In this document: positions 33,789 to 42,100 of the stretch, piece after piece
How the letters are laid out: each line of letters begins with the position of its first letter
Position numbering within the stretch: position 1 is the stretch's first letter
Assembly (NCBI RefSeq): GCF_049680855.1
Contig: NZ_JBMPGS010000001.1
Coordinates: forward strand, 248,001 to 312,000
Source: Salinimicrobium sp049680855
GTDB taxonomy: Bacteria > Bacteroidota > Bacteroidia > Flavobacteriales > Flavobacteriaceae
DNA length: 64,000 nt
Direction: 5' to 3'
Notes under the pieces: model-generated
The model's input: only the letters and a program-made list of their open reading frames with translations
Database searches by the model: none
Told to the model about the DNA's origin: nothing
Position numbers and translations under genes: made by a program

Positions 33789-34568
33789 ATGAGGAAAAAA
33801 AACACCTATTCCAGAATAATCCAGAATGTATTTAACTGGGGCACAGCGCAGGAAACCTTCCAAAAAGGCAAAATGATCCACCTGCTTCACTCTTGCGTTG
33901 AAAATGATATTACTTCTTTCGACGCGTGCAGTGAAAACGGCGAGACGGTTAAAAAAACCTTCGGAACAGCCCTGAGCGAAAGCGGACTCAGCCGCGATGA
34001 AATTCAGCTCATAGGGAAGTTTAAAAACCATACTGAAAAAGACCTTATTACGCAGGTAGACGGCTTATTGCTGAACATGCGGACAGATTATCTCGATCTC
34101 CTTCTACTGGAAGCTCCACAGCAGCCAGAAACATTGAGAAATGATTTGGAAAAGCTGTCTTCCCAGGGAAAAATAAGTGAAGTAGGCGGTTTTAACCTTC
34201 AGGCGCAGGAAATTACAGCTTTTAAAGAGCATTTTTCGCTGAGTGCAAATTATTCTGAATTTAATTTTTCTGCTTCGGAAGAAAAAAATGGACAGTCTCA
34301 AGAATTTTCCGAAGAAATTGTACAAATGATAGAATTTGACCCTAAAAAAATCGACAGAATAGTCGAAAATGATATTTTCAAACAACTTTCTGAAAAATAC
34401 CATTGTGATAAAGGACATTTACTGCTTTCCTGGCTCCTCAACCATCCTTCTCACCTGCACCCGGTAATTTCATTTGACAGTGAAGAAGAAATCGCCCGTG
34501 CTGTAAAGTCAAAAGAAGTTTCTTTTGATCCCGTAGACTGGCAGAAAATAAATTTCCTCCTAAAATAA
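33789..34568 (+). CDS. Aldo/keto reductase-like protein lacking catalytic residues
   Basis: This 259-residue protein follows the aldo/keto reductase barrel: a NWGTA-like start, FDACSENGET at 44-53, IGKFKN around K77, the DYLDLLLLEAP strand and a late LLSWLLNHPSHLHPVISF. Aligned on these blocks, D45 and K77 are kept, but the catalytic tyrosine is N50 and the histidine is E108. It is also shorter than the usual 280-330 residues. It is therefore more likely a non-catalytic relative than a working reductase. Confidence 0.7.
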   Translation: MRKKNTYSRIIQNVFNWGTAQETFQKGKMIHLLHSCVENDITSFDACSENGETVKKTFGTALSESGLSRDEIQLIGKFKNHTEKDLITQVDGLLLNMRTDYLDLLLLEAPQQPETLRNDLEKLSSQGKISEVGGFNLQAQEITAFKEHFSLSANYSEFNFSASEEKNGQSQEFSEEIVQMIEFDPKKIDRIVENDIFKQLSEKYHCDKGHLLLSWLLNHPSHLHPVISFDSEEEIARAVKSKEVSFDPVDWQKINFLLK

Positions 34569-34628
34569 CATTTTTGGAACCTCAGCATTTTCTTTCCTAA
34601 TGTTCTACAGAAAAAGAAGTGGAGTTTG

Positions 34629-34636
34629 TAATTTTG
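34629..34636 (+). promoter_or_regulatory. -7 promoter box for the SDR gene
   Basis: TAATTTTG matches TAnnTTTG, 44 bases before the ATG. The leader includes a small GGTGGTTTTCAAAACC hairpin. Confidence 0.5.
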
Positions 34637-34680
34637 AGAGAATCAAATGAAGGTGGTTTTCAAAACCCTATATAATTACT

Positions 34681-35436
34681 ATGACTAAAACAGCCCTTAT
34701 CACCGGCGCAACCAGCGGAATTGGAAAAGCCACTGCAATTGCTTTTTCTGAAGAAGGCATCAACCTCATTATTTGCGGAAGACGAAAAGAAGCCTTGAAG
34801 GATCTTCAAAAGAAGCTTGAAGGAAAGATTCGGGTTCATGCTTTATCTTTTGACGTGCGAAACAAAGAAGAGGTTTTTAAAGCCATTGAAAGCCTTCCGG
34901 AGGAATTCCGGCAGATTGATATTCTGGTGAACAACGCCGGGAATGCACATGGATTAGATCCTATTCAATCTGGCAGCATTGAAGACTGGGATGCCATGAT
35001 AGACATCAATGTCAAAGGACTTTTATATGTGAGCAAAGCAGTAATTCCACAGATGGCAGAGAGAAAAAGCGGTCACATCATCAACATAGGTTCTATTGCA
35101 GGGAAAGAGGTTTACCCAAATGGAAATGTCTACAGCGCCAGTAAACATGCGGTAGATGCAATAAATAAAGGCATGCGTATTGACCTGAATGAACAAGGAA
35201 TTCGCGTAGGCGCCATTCATCCAGGATTGGTTGAAACGGAATTCAGTGAAGTCCGTTTTAAGGGAGATCATGAAAGGGCAAAATCTGTCTATGAAGGGTT
35301 TGAACCTTTGCATCCTGAAGACATTGCAGATATTATTCGGTTTGTGGTGACCCGTCCTTATCATGTAAACATTGCCGATTTGTTGGTCTTACCAACAGCC
35401 CAGGCAAATTCTACCACAGTTCACAAAAATAAGTAG
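34681..35436 (+). CDS. Short-chain dehydrogenase/reductase, YdfG-like
   Basis: This 251-residue classical SDR has the cofactor motif TGATSGIG (residues 8-15), NNAG, the catalytic serine in INIGSIAG and YSASKHA (Tyr-x-x-x-Lys). The C-terminus (HPGLVETEFSEVRFKGD) resembles E. coli YdfG (3-hydroxy acid dehydrogenase), but the substrate is uncertain. It has its own promoter and lies 36 bases before the AlbA_2 gene. Confidence 0.92.
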   Translation: MTKTALITGATSGIGKATAIAFSEEGINLIICGRRKEALKDLQKKLEGKIRVHALSFDVRNKEEVFKAIESLPEEFRQIDILVNNAGNAHGLDPIQSGSIEDWDAMIDINVKGLLYVSKAVIPQMAERKSGHIINIGSIAGKEVYPNGNVYSASKHAVDAINKGMRIDLNEQGIRVGAIHPGLVETEFSEVRFKGDHERAKSVYEGFEPLHPEDIADIIRFVVTRPYHVNIADLLVLPTAQANSTTVHKNK

Positions 35437-35472
35437 CTTCAAAAAATCCAGACGGAAAAGCAGCTTTTCAGC

Positions 35473-36609
35473 ATGATCAACAAGCGCCTTTTAATTAAGA
35501 ACCTGCTCGCTCACAACAGCGAAAACAGCTTCTATGACAAAAAGCGACAGGTAAATTTTTCAGAAAAAGAAGGAAAAGCTAAATTTCTGAAACACATTTG
35601 TGCACTTGCCAATTCTAACCCTTACAACAATTCCTATATCGTGATTGGTGTGGAAGACGAGGACAATGCTATAAAAGGGGTAGATTTCTTTGACGACAGT
35701 AAGATCCAAAACCTCATCAATGCGTATCTGCAAAATCCGCCGCAGGTTTCCTATGAAAACATTCCTTTCCCACACCTGCCTGAGGATCTCGTGGTGGGAC
35801 TGGTAAGTATTCAGCCCAATAGCGGCGAAATTTGTTCGCTTCGGAAAAACATCTGGAAATATACCACAGGCACCGTTTTCTTCAGGGAAGGCAGCATAAG
35901 TATGCCTTCCGGAGCACCTTTAAAAGATGCCACAAAGAACAAGGAAGCGGTGGCTGCTATCGAAGCTCACTCCCAGAACAACATTGAGTTAACGCTGGAT
36001 GGCGTTTTTGATTTCTTTGAAAAACACCAGGATATCCATCCCACTTACAAGGTATTTAAGGAATATTTCGTGGTATGCTGGTCTGGCAAGAAAAAGAAAA
36101 CCAAAGAAAACACCTATTATTCCAGAGTTGACATTGCATTGATCAATGAACAGGTAAAGCTTTTTTATTCAGAACTTGATGAAGTGAGCATTGAAATCAC
36201 CGAAGACCGTTTTCGGGTCATTGAATACGTGCACCTGGGGCTGAATGATAATTTCAGGTATTATCCGCTGGAGGAAGTGAACATTTACTTTAGAGACAAC
36301 GCGACTTATGATATTCAAAGCACTCTACTTTTTGAACCACCGCAGTTCGACCGGAAGAGTCTTTATCATATTTACAATACCAACAACACCCTGATCGAAA
36401 AAATAAGAAAAAATATACCTTTGACCCCTCACGAGAAAAAGGACCTGCATTACCTGCCTTCAACGTATCTCATTTGTTACTTCAACGGTTTTGAAGATGC
36501 CATGGAGCGGCTTGAAAATTCAAAATTCCTCCTTAAGGAATACAGCGATGAGCTTTACCAGCTACACAAAGACAGCAGCAGGATCCTAAGGAAAGTAAAA
36601 TATAATTAA
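35473..36609 (+). CDS. AlbA_2 (Schlafen-type) domain protein
   Basis: This 378-residue protein has an N-terminal AlbA_2 domain, also called AAA_4 (about residues 10-150): EKEGKAKFLKHICALANSNP, then YIVIGVEDEDNAIKGVDFFDD. The C-terminal half (about 170-378) is mixed alpha/beta and matches nothing I know. No helicase, protease or kinase motif follows, unlike many AlbA_2 proteins. The domain binds nucleic acid in other families. One base separates it from a PPP-type phosphatase gene, so the two are probably cotranslated. Confidence 0.75.
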   Translation: MINKRLLIKNLLAHNSENSFYDKKRQVNFSEKEGKAKFLKHICALANSNPYNNSYIVIGVEDEDNAIKGVDFFDDSKIQNLINAYLQNPPQVSYENIPFPHLPEDLVVGLVSIQPNSGEICSLRKNIWKYTTGTVFFREGSISMPSGAPLKDATKNKEAVAAIEAHSQNNIELTLDGVFDFFEKHQDIHPTYKVFKEYFVVCWSGKKKKTKENTYYSRVDIALINEQVKLFYSELDEVSIEITEDRFRVIEYVHLGLNDNFRYYPLEEVNIYFRDNATYDIQSTLLFEPPQFDRKSLYHIYNTNNTLIEKIRKNIPLTPHEKKDLHYLPSTYLICYFNGFEDAMERLENSKFLLKEYSDELYQLHKDSSRILRKVKYN

Positions 36610-36610
36610 C

Positions 36611-37339
36611 ATGAGCAGAGTACTGGCAATAGGAGATATTCATGGAGGATTGAGAGCGCTCATCCAATTAATGGAACGCGCAGAAATTACCCCGCAGGAT
36701 CGTTTGATCTTCCTGGGAGATTATGTAGATGGTTGGAGCGATTCGGCAAACGTGGTTTCCTATCTTATCGAGCTCGCCAAACAAAACACATGTATTTTCC
36801 TCCGCGGAAATCATGACGATCTCACTCATCGCTGGCTCAAGACAGGAGAACTGAATGACAAATGGCTTCAGCATGGCGGGCAGTCAAGCATTGATGCCTA
36901 CAGGAAGTTTACCAACAAAGAAAAAGAAGAGCATATTGAATTTTACGACCAAATGCTCAATTACTATATTGATAAACAGAACCGGCTTTTTGTTCATGCC
37001 GGCTTCACCAATCAAAAAGGCCCGGAACAGGAATATACTCCTACGCCTTTTTACTGGGATCGCACGTTATGGGAAATGGCACTTTCACTCAATCCAAATC
37101 TAAAACCCGAAGAAGACATCTTCCCAAAGAGGCTCTCACTTTTTGAAGAAATATTCATAGGGCATACTCCCGTCACCAGGATTGGCAAAACAAAACCTGT
37201 AAACGCTGCCAATGTTTGGAACATTGATACCGGTGCTGCTTTTAAAGGCAGAATTTCCGTCATTAACATAGACACCAAAGAAGTCATTCAAAGTGATCCC
37301 GTATGCGAATTGTACCCGGAGGAACAGGGTAGAAATTAA
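36611..37339 (+). CDS. PPP-family metallophosphoesterase (serine/threonine phosphatase-like)
   Basis: This 242-residue protein has all metal-binding motifs in order: GDIHGG (residues 8-13), FLGDYVDG, RGNHDD, a histidine in FVHAGFTNQKGP and IGHTPV near the C-terminus, with a final NIDTGAAFKGRIS. This is the bacterial PrpA/PP1-like arrangement and predicts phosphoserine/threonine or nucleotide phosphatase activity in the cytoplasm. It follows the AlbA_2 gene by one base. Confidence 0.88.
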   Translation: MSRVLAIGDIHGGLRALIQLMERAEITPQDRLIFLGDYVDGWSDSANVVSYLIELAKQNTCIFLRGNHDDLTHRWLKTGELNDKWLQHGGQSSIDAYRKFTNKEKEEHIEFYDQMLNYYIDKQNRLFVHAGFTNQKGPEQEYTPTPFYWDRTLWEMALSLNPNLKPEEDIFPKRLSLFEEIFIGHTPVTRIGKTKPVNAANVWNIDTGAAFKGRISVINIDTKEVIQSDPVCELYPEEQGRN

Positions 37340-37372
37340 GAGGATTTTAAACGTCTTGTATTTTTTGTTTAG

Positions 37373-37380
37373 TACCTTTG
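37373..37380 (+). promoter_or_regulatory. -7 promoter box for the desaturase gene
   Basis: TACCTTTG matches TAnnTTTG exactly, 72 bases before the ATG. This predicts a leader of about 66 bases. Confidence 0.55.
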
Positions 37381-37452
37381 TAGATCAATTTAACTGCAAA
37401 ATTAACCTGTGGTTTGGTTGTTGATTAGTACTAAAGAATAGAATTAAAATAT

Positions 37453-38457
37453 ATGGCCTTAGAAAATATTAGATTAGAAGTCATGAAGACTGTGGAGAAA
37501 TCCATAGATGATTTTGTGGACAAATATCTTGTTCCCGTGGAAGATATCTGGCAACCGACAGATTTGCTACCAAACTCTCAGGACGAGAACTTTTTTGAAG
37601 ATGTACGGCAGATTCGGGAAGAGGCGACTGAATTGGGATATGATTTCTGGGTGGTTCTGGTAGCCGATATGGTAACCGAAGAAGCATTACCTACCTATGA
37701 ATCCTGGTTAATGGACATGGAAGGTGTAGAGCAACACGGGCAACTGCAGGGGAAACAGAACGGCTGGGCCAAATGGATCCGTCACTGGACCGGGGAAGAA
37801 AATAGACATGGAGACACCTTGAACAAATATTTATATCTCTCCGGAAGGGTGGATATGAAAGAGATCGAGAAAACAACTCAATACCTAATCAATGATGGTT
37901 TTGATATTGGAACGGGAAGAGATCCTTACCGAAACTTTATCTACACCAGTTTCCAGGAATTGGCCACCAATATTTCTCACAAACGTGTAGGGCAACTGGC
38001 TCGAAAAAAGGGGAATAAGATGCTTGCCAAAATGTGTAATATCATTGCCGGCGATGAAATGCGTCACCACCTGGCCTACAGGGAATTTGTAAAGACAATC
38101 TTCGAATATGACCCCAGCGAAATGATGCTGGCTTTCGAAGATATGATGAAGAAGAAGATCGTAATGCCTGCTCAATTTATCCGGGAATCTGGGCAGGGCA
38201 TTGGAGAAGCTTTTGAAAACTTCTCAAATGCCGCACAACGACTGGGAGTTTACACCACACACGATTATATTGATATTCTTCAGAAATTGAATGATTATTG
38301 GGAAATCGATAAAATGACATCTCTTACAGACAAAGCCGAAAAAGCGCGGGATTACCTTATGAAGCTTCCCGACAGGATGACCCGAATCGCCGGAAGGATC
38401 TCTGTACCACAGGATCAACATCAGTTCACCTGGGTAGGCGCTAACGGAACATTATAG
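37453..38457 (+). CDS. Acyl-ACP desaturase (soluble diiron)
   Basis: This 334-residue protein has the two diiron half-sites of plant-type stearoyl-ACP desaturases: TGEENRHGDTLNKYL and AGDEMRHHLAYREF. It would insert a double bond into acyl-ACP chains using O2 and ferredoxin in the cytoplasm, making unsaturated lipids. The promoter has a long leader, and a strong terminator follows 19 bases after the stop codon, so it is a single-gene unit. Chain length and position specificity cannot be read from sequence. Confidence 0.92.
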   Translation: MALENIRLEVMKTVEKSIDDFVDKYLVPVEDIWQPTDLLPNSQDENFFEDVRQIREEATELGYDFWVVLVADMVTEEALPTYESWLMDMEGVEQHGQLQGKQNGWAKWIRHWTGEENRHGDTLNKYLYLSGRVDMKEIEKTTQYLINDGFDIGTGRDPYRNFIYTSFQELATNISHKRVGQLARKKGNKMLAKMCNIIAGDEMRHHLAYREFVKTIFEYDPSEMMLAFEDMMKKKIVMPAQFIRESGQGIGEAFENFSNAAQRLGVYTTHDYIDILQKLNDYWEIDKMTSLTDKAEKARDYLMKLPDRMTRIAGRISVPQDQHQFTWVGANGTL

Positions 38458-38476
38458 CATTCAAAAATAGCATCTT

Positions 38477-38508
38477 AAAACCCGCTTTTGAAAAGAAGCG
38501 GGTTTTTT
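38477..38508 (+). terminator. Terminator of the desaturase gene
   Basis: CCCGCTT (38481-38487) pairs with AAGCGGG (38496-38502), followed by a run of six T; the upstream A run pairs with part of it. Confidence 0.9.
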
Positions 38509-38647
38509 AGTGGCCAAATACAGGATATTTCTCATTTACCGGCCAAACTACTGCATGCCAGATCGGGTCCTGCCAACTCCTAAAAATATTCCTGCGGAAT
38601 AATAAAGTTTCTCCCTAATTTTACCCTTTTTAAAATCACAAAGGCGC

Positions 38648-39586
38648 ATGAGCAAAGCTTCAAAACCTGTTTTAATCATTCTGGCTTTTTTTGCGACTTA
38701 CGTGATTTGGGGCTCCACCTATCTGCTCAATAAAATTGCAGTAACCGAATTGCCCCCGTTCATGCTGGCCTCTATTAGATTCACAACAGCCGGGATTCTA
38801 ATTTTTATATTAGCAAAGATTTCAGGCAAGAAACTTCGTATTACCCGCAAGCAGCTTACGAATACCATCATCGCCGGCTTTCTTTTTCTCAGCTTCGGAA
38901 ATGGCGTGGCCGTATGGGCACTTCGGTTCATTGACAGCGGATTTGCAGCTTTGGTCATTTCAGCCCAGCCGCTAATGGTGCTCTTACTCATGTGGCTTAT
39001 TGACGGCAAGAAAATCAAATCCACTTCTATGCTGGGAGTTGGTTTGGGTTTACTCGGAATATACTTACTGCTAAGTCAAAAGCAGGTAACGAGTGAGGAA
39101 AATTCCATTTTAGGCATCCTTATGATCTTTGGCTGCCTTATGAGCTGGGCCTACGGCAGCATATTCGTGAGCAAAGCAAACCTGCCTTCCAACTATTTCG
39201 TCAACACAGGTTACCAAATGTTCACGGCAGGCATCCTGCTAATGATCGCCAGCTACTTTTTTAAGGAAGAATGGAGCGCTCCTGCCACGTGGACTGCACC
39301 CACACAATGGTCTATGATCCTCTTAATTTTCTTCGGAAGTATTATTGCCTTCACTTCCTTCAATTACTTACTAAAGGTAGTTTCTCCCGAAAAAGTGGCC
39401 ACTTCTACTTACGTCAACCCTGTCATTGCCATGTTCCTGGGCTGGTATTTCTTAAATGAAGATATCACCACCCAATCTATAGTTGCGGCCGGAGTATTGT
39501 TGACCGGGGTTTTCTTTATCAATACCAAGAAGAAACTACTCATGCTCTCCAGGTTCACCAACCGGGCTACAACAAAATCCAAATAA
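38648..39586 (+). CDS. EamA/DMT-family membrane transporter
   Basis: This 312-residue protein has ten predicted membrane helices as two EamA repeats. It carries the family's FATYVIWGSTYLLNKIAV start and the SPEKVATSTYVNPVIAMFLGW helix near the C-terminus. It is probably an exporter of small metabolites with unknown substrate. It is distinct in sequence from the EamA protein at 9608. It ends just before intergenic repeat copy B. Confidence 0.92.
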   Translation: MSKASKPVLIILAFFATYVIWGSTYLLNKIAVTELPPFMLASIRFTTAGILIFILAKISGKKLRITRKQLTNTIIAGFLFLSFGNGVAVWALRFIDSGFAALVISAQPLMVLLLMWLIDGKKIKSTSMLGVGLGLLGIYLLLSQKQVTSEENSILGILMIFGCLMSWAYGSIFVSKANLPSNYFVNTGYQMFTAGILLMIASYFFKEEWSAPATWTAPTQWSMILLIFFGSIIAFTSFNYLLKVVSPEKVATSTYVNPVIAMFLGWYFLNEDITTQSIVAAGVLLTGVFFINTKKKLLMLSRFTNRATTKSK

Positions 39587-39588
39587 AA

Positions 39589-39718
39589 GAGGCTGTTTAA
39601 AAAGCTATTAACACGTCATTCTGAATTCATTTCAGAATCTTATTGCTCTCATTTTCAAAACTAATAGAACCTGAAACAAGTTCAGGTTGACGTAAAGCTA
39701 ACCTTTTTGAACAGCCTC
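39589..39718. repeat. Intergenic inverted-repeat element, copy B
   Basis: The ends are GAGGCTGTT (39589-39597) and AACAGCCTC (39710-39718). Inner parts shared with copy A at 7121 are AAAAGCT, CACGTCATT, CCTGAAA and TTGACGTAAAGC. Copy B has two extra hairpins, CTGAATTCATTTCAG (39621-39635) and CCTGAAACAAGTTCAGG (39670-39686). It fills the gap between two convergent genes. Confidence 0.8.
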
Positions 39719-39764
39719 AAAAATGCCGTTTTTGAAACTTTATATTTTCAGCTTTTATTAAAAA

Positions 39765-41318
39765 TTACAGATCAAATTTGATTCCCTGCGCCAACGGCAG
39801 TTCTGTTGTATAATTGATCGTATTGGTTTGTCGTCGCATATAAACTTTCCAGGCATCAGAACCGGATTCTCTTCCGCCGCCGGTATCCTTTTCACCTCCA
39901 AAAGCGCCTCCAATTTCTGCTCCCGAAGTCCCTATGTTCACGTTCGCAATTCCGCAGTCAGATCCTTCAACCGAGAGGAATTTCTCAGCTTCCCGAAGAT
40001 TGTTCGTCATAATTGCTGAAGAAAGCCCCTGCGTAACGCCATTTTGGAGTTCCAGGGCATTTTCGACATCGCCAGTATATTTCATCATGTACAATACAGG
40101 TCCAAAAGTTTCGTGCTGTACGATATCGTAATGGTTTTCGGCTTCGGCAATGGCAGGTTTTACGTAGCAACCGCTTTCGTAGCCTTCTCCTTCCAGCACG
40201 CCGCCTTCCACAATAACTTTTCCGCCTTCTTCAACTACTTTCTTAAGCGCATTCTGGTAGTTTTTAACTGAATCCTTATCAATAAGCGGCCCCACATGGT
40301 TGTTTTCATCTAATGGGTTACCAATGCGCAGTTGTTTATAGGCATCAACAATCGCATTTTTCACCTTGTCATAAATGGAGTCATGAATGATCAATCTTCT
40401 TGTAGAAGTACAGCGTTGTCCTGCGGTACCCACGGCACCAAAAACGGCCCCGATAACTGTCATTTTTAGATCGGAATCTGGAGTGACGATAATGGCATTA
40501 TTACCACCAAGTTCCAGGAGAGATTTTCCTAATCGTTCTCCAACTGCAGCCGCTACTTTTCGCCCCATTCGTATAGAACCGGTGGCAGAAACCAGCGGAA
40601 TCCTTTTATCATTCGTCATCATTTCTCCTACCGTATGATCTCCCGTAATAAGGCAGGAAATCCCTTCCGGCAGGTCATTTTCAGCAAAAACCCGTGCCGC
40701 AATATTCTGGCAGGCAACTGAAGTTAGCGGTGTTTTTTCTGAACCTTTCCACACGCAAACATCTCCACACACCCATGCAAGGGCAGTATTCCAGGACCAG
40801 ACGGCCACCGGGAAGTTAAACGCAGAAATTACCCCTACAATCCCCAGCGGATGGTATTGTTCATACATGCGGTGCCCCGGCCTTTCTGAATGCATGGTTA
40901 ACCCGTGCAGCTGTCTCGAAAGTCCTACTGCAAAATCGCAGATATCTATCATTTCCTGAACTTCTCCCAAACCTTCCTGGTAAGATTTACCCATTTCATA
41001 AGAAACGAGCTTTCCAAGCGGTGCTTTCAATCTTCGCAGCTCATCATTAAATTTTCTCACGATTTCCCCGCGCTGCGGGGAAGGCATTTTTCGCCAGACT
41101 TTAAAAGCATCGGTCGCTGTCTGGATCACTTTTTCATAATCTTCGGCAGTGGTAGCTTTTACTTTTCCAATCAAAGCACCATCTACCGGAGAGTAAGATT
41201 CAATTTCTTCTCCTGAAGAAAACCAGTTGGCTCCTGTGGAAGTACCGTTGTTTATATCTTTAACACCCAGCTCTTCGAGAGCTTGAGTGATTCCAAATTT
41301 TTCTGCTATTTTACTCAT
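39765..41318 (-). CDS. ALDH7-type aldehyde dehydrogenase (aminoadipate-semialdehyde dehydrogenase-like)
   Basis: This 517-residue protein closely follows ALDH7/antiquitin: EMGKSYQEGLGEVQEMIDIC then DFAVGLSRQLHG, AFNFPVAVWSWNTALAW, LELGGNNAI with the catalytic glutamate, and GTAGQRCTSTRRL with the catalytic cysteine. ALDH7 oxidises L-2-aminoadipate 6-semialdehyde in lysine breakdown. The 3-hydroxyanthranilate dioxygenase gene upstream suggests a possible link to tryptophan/kynurenine semialdehydes; this is inference. Cytoplasmic, NAD(P)-dependent. Confidence 0.9.
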   Translation of the reverse strand: MSKIAEKFGITQALEELGVKDINNGTSTGANWFSSGEEIESYSPVDGALIGKVKATTAEDYEKVIQTATDAFKVWRKMPSPQRGEIVRKFNDELRRLKAPLGKLVSYEMGKSYQEGLGEVQEMIDICDFAVGLSRQLHGLTMHSERPGHRMYEQYHPLGIVGVISAFNFPVAVWSWNTALAWVCGDVCVWKGSEKTPLTSVACQNIAARVFAENDLPEGISCLITGDHTVGEMMTNDKRIPLVSATGSIRMGRKVAAAVGERLGKSLLELGGNNAIIVTPDSDLKMTVIGAVFGAVGTAGQRCTSTRRLIIHDSIYDKVKNAIVDAYKQLRIGNPLDENNHVGPLIDKDSVKNYQNALKKVVEEGGKVIVEGGVLEGEGYESGCYVKPAIAEAENHYDIVQHETFGPVLYMMKYTGDVENALELQNGVTQGLSSAIMTNNLREAEKFLSVEGSDCGIANVNIGTSGAEIGGAFGGEKDTGGGRESGSDAWKVYMRRQTNTINYTTELPLAQGIKFDL

Positions 41319-41421
41319 TAATTCTTAAGTTTTAATATGATTTTGTGTGGTTAATTGCGAAAATAAGAAAATTAACCCGGCTTCCTGTGTTGAAAAGCAT
41401 AAGTCATTCCGCCGGAAAAAG

Positions 41422-41937
41422 TTATTTTTCCATTACAGTGCCGCATTTATTGCAGGTGCGCAGCTCCTTACTTTCATAGAATTCCTTGAAATGCTTCTGA
41501 AAATCATTTTCAATATCGTTTAGTGGGAAATACACTTCGTGCAATTTGTTATTACAGTTCTCGCAAAACCATAAAAGTCCGTCTTTGGCATCGAGATCTA
41601 CCCGTTTTCTTTCTACCACAATTCCTACAGAACCCGGACCTCTCTCAGGAGAATGCGGCACTTTTCCAGGGTTGAGATACATATCTCCCGGTCCCAGTTC
41701 CATGGTCTTCTTCTCGCCTTCATCCTGAACATGTACTTTGATGTTCCCTTCCAGCTGGTAAAAAAGCTCTTCAGTTTCATTGTAATGGTAATCTTTACGG
41801 TCGTTGGGACCACCTACTACCATGACGATATAATCTTCAGAATCCTTATACAGACTTTTATTTCCTACCGGCGGTTTTAGCAAATCGCGGTTCTGTTCAA
41901 TCCATTTATTCAGGTTGAACGGTTTATTTACTGCCAT
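41422..41937 (-). CDS. 3-hydroxyanthranilate 3,4-dioxygenase
   Basis: This 171-residue cupin has the iron ligands H51, E57 and H95 in HYNETEELFYQLEG and GKVPHSPERG, and a second rubredoxin-like metal site C125/C128 and C162/C165 near the C-terminus. This is the bacterial form of the enzyme that opens the ring of 3-hydroxyanthranilate, giving the quinolinate precursor in NAD synthesis or tryptophan breakdown. The other kynurenine genes are not in this window. It is the gene before ALDH7 on the same strand. Confidence 0.93.
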   Translation of the reverse strand: MAVNKPFNLNKWIEQNRDLLKPPVGNKSLYKDSEDYIVMVVGGPNDRKDYHYNETEELFYQLEGNIKVHVQDEGEKKTMELGPGDMYLNPGKVPHSPERGPGSVGIVVERKRVDLDAKDGLLWFCENCNNKLHEVYFPLNDIENDFQKHFKEFYESKELRTCNKCGTVMEK

Positions 41938-42100
41938 CTCTCAAGTTTTAACTATAAAATTAAACATTCTCTGCCAAACAACGGCAGCTGCGCCTTTTTC
42001 TTTGCTTCGGAATCATTCCGGAAGAAACTGCACATTCAAAAATGGCATTTACGAAGAACATTTAATTTCTTAACTTTCCACCACAAATTAATTTCTCACC

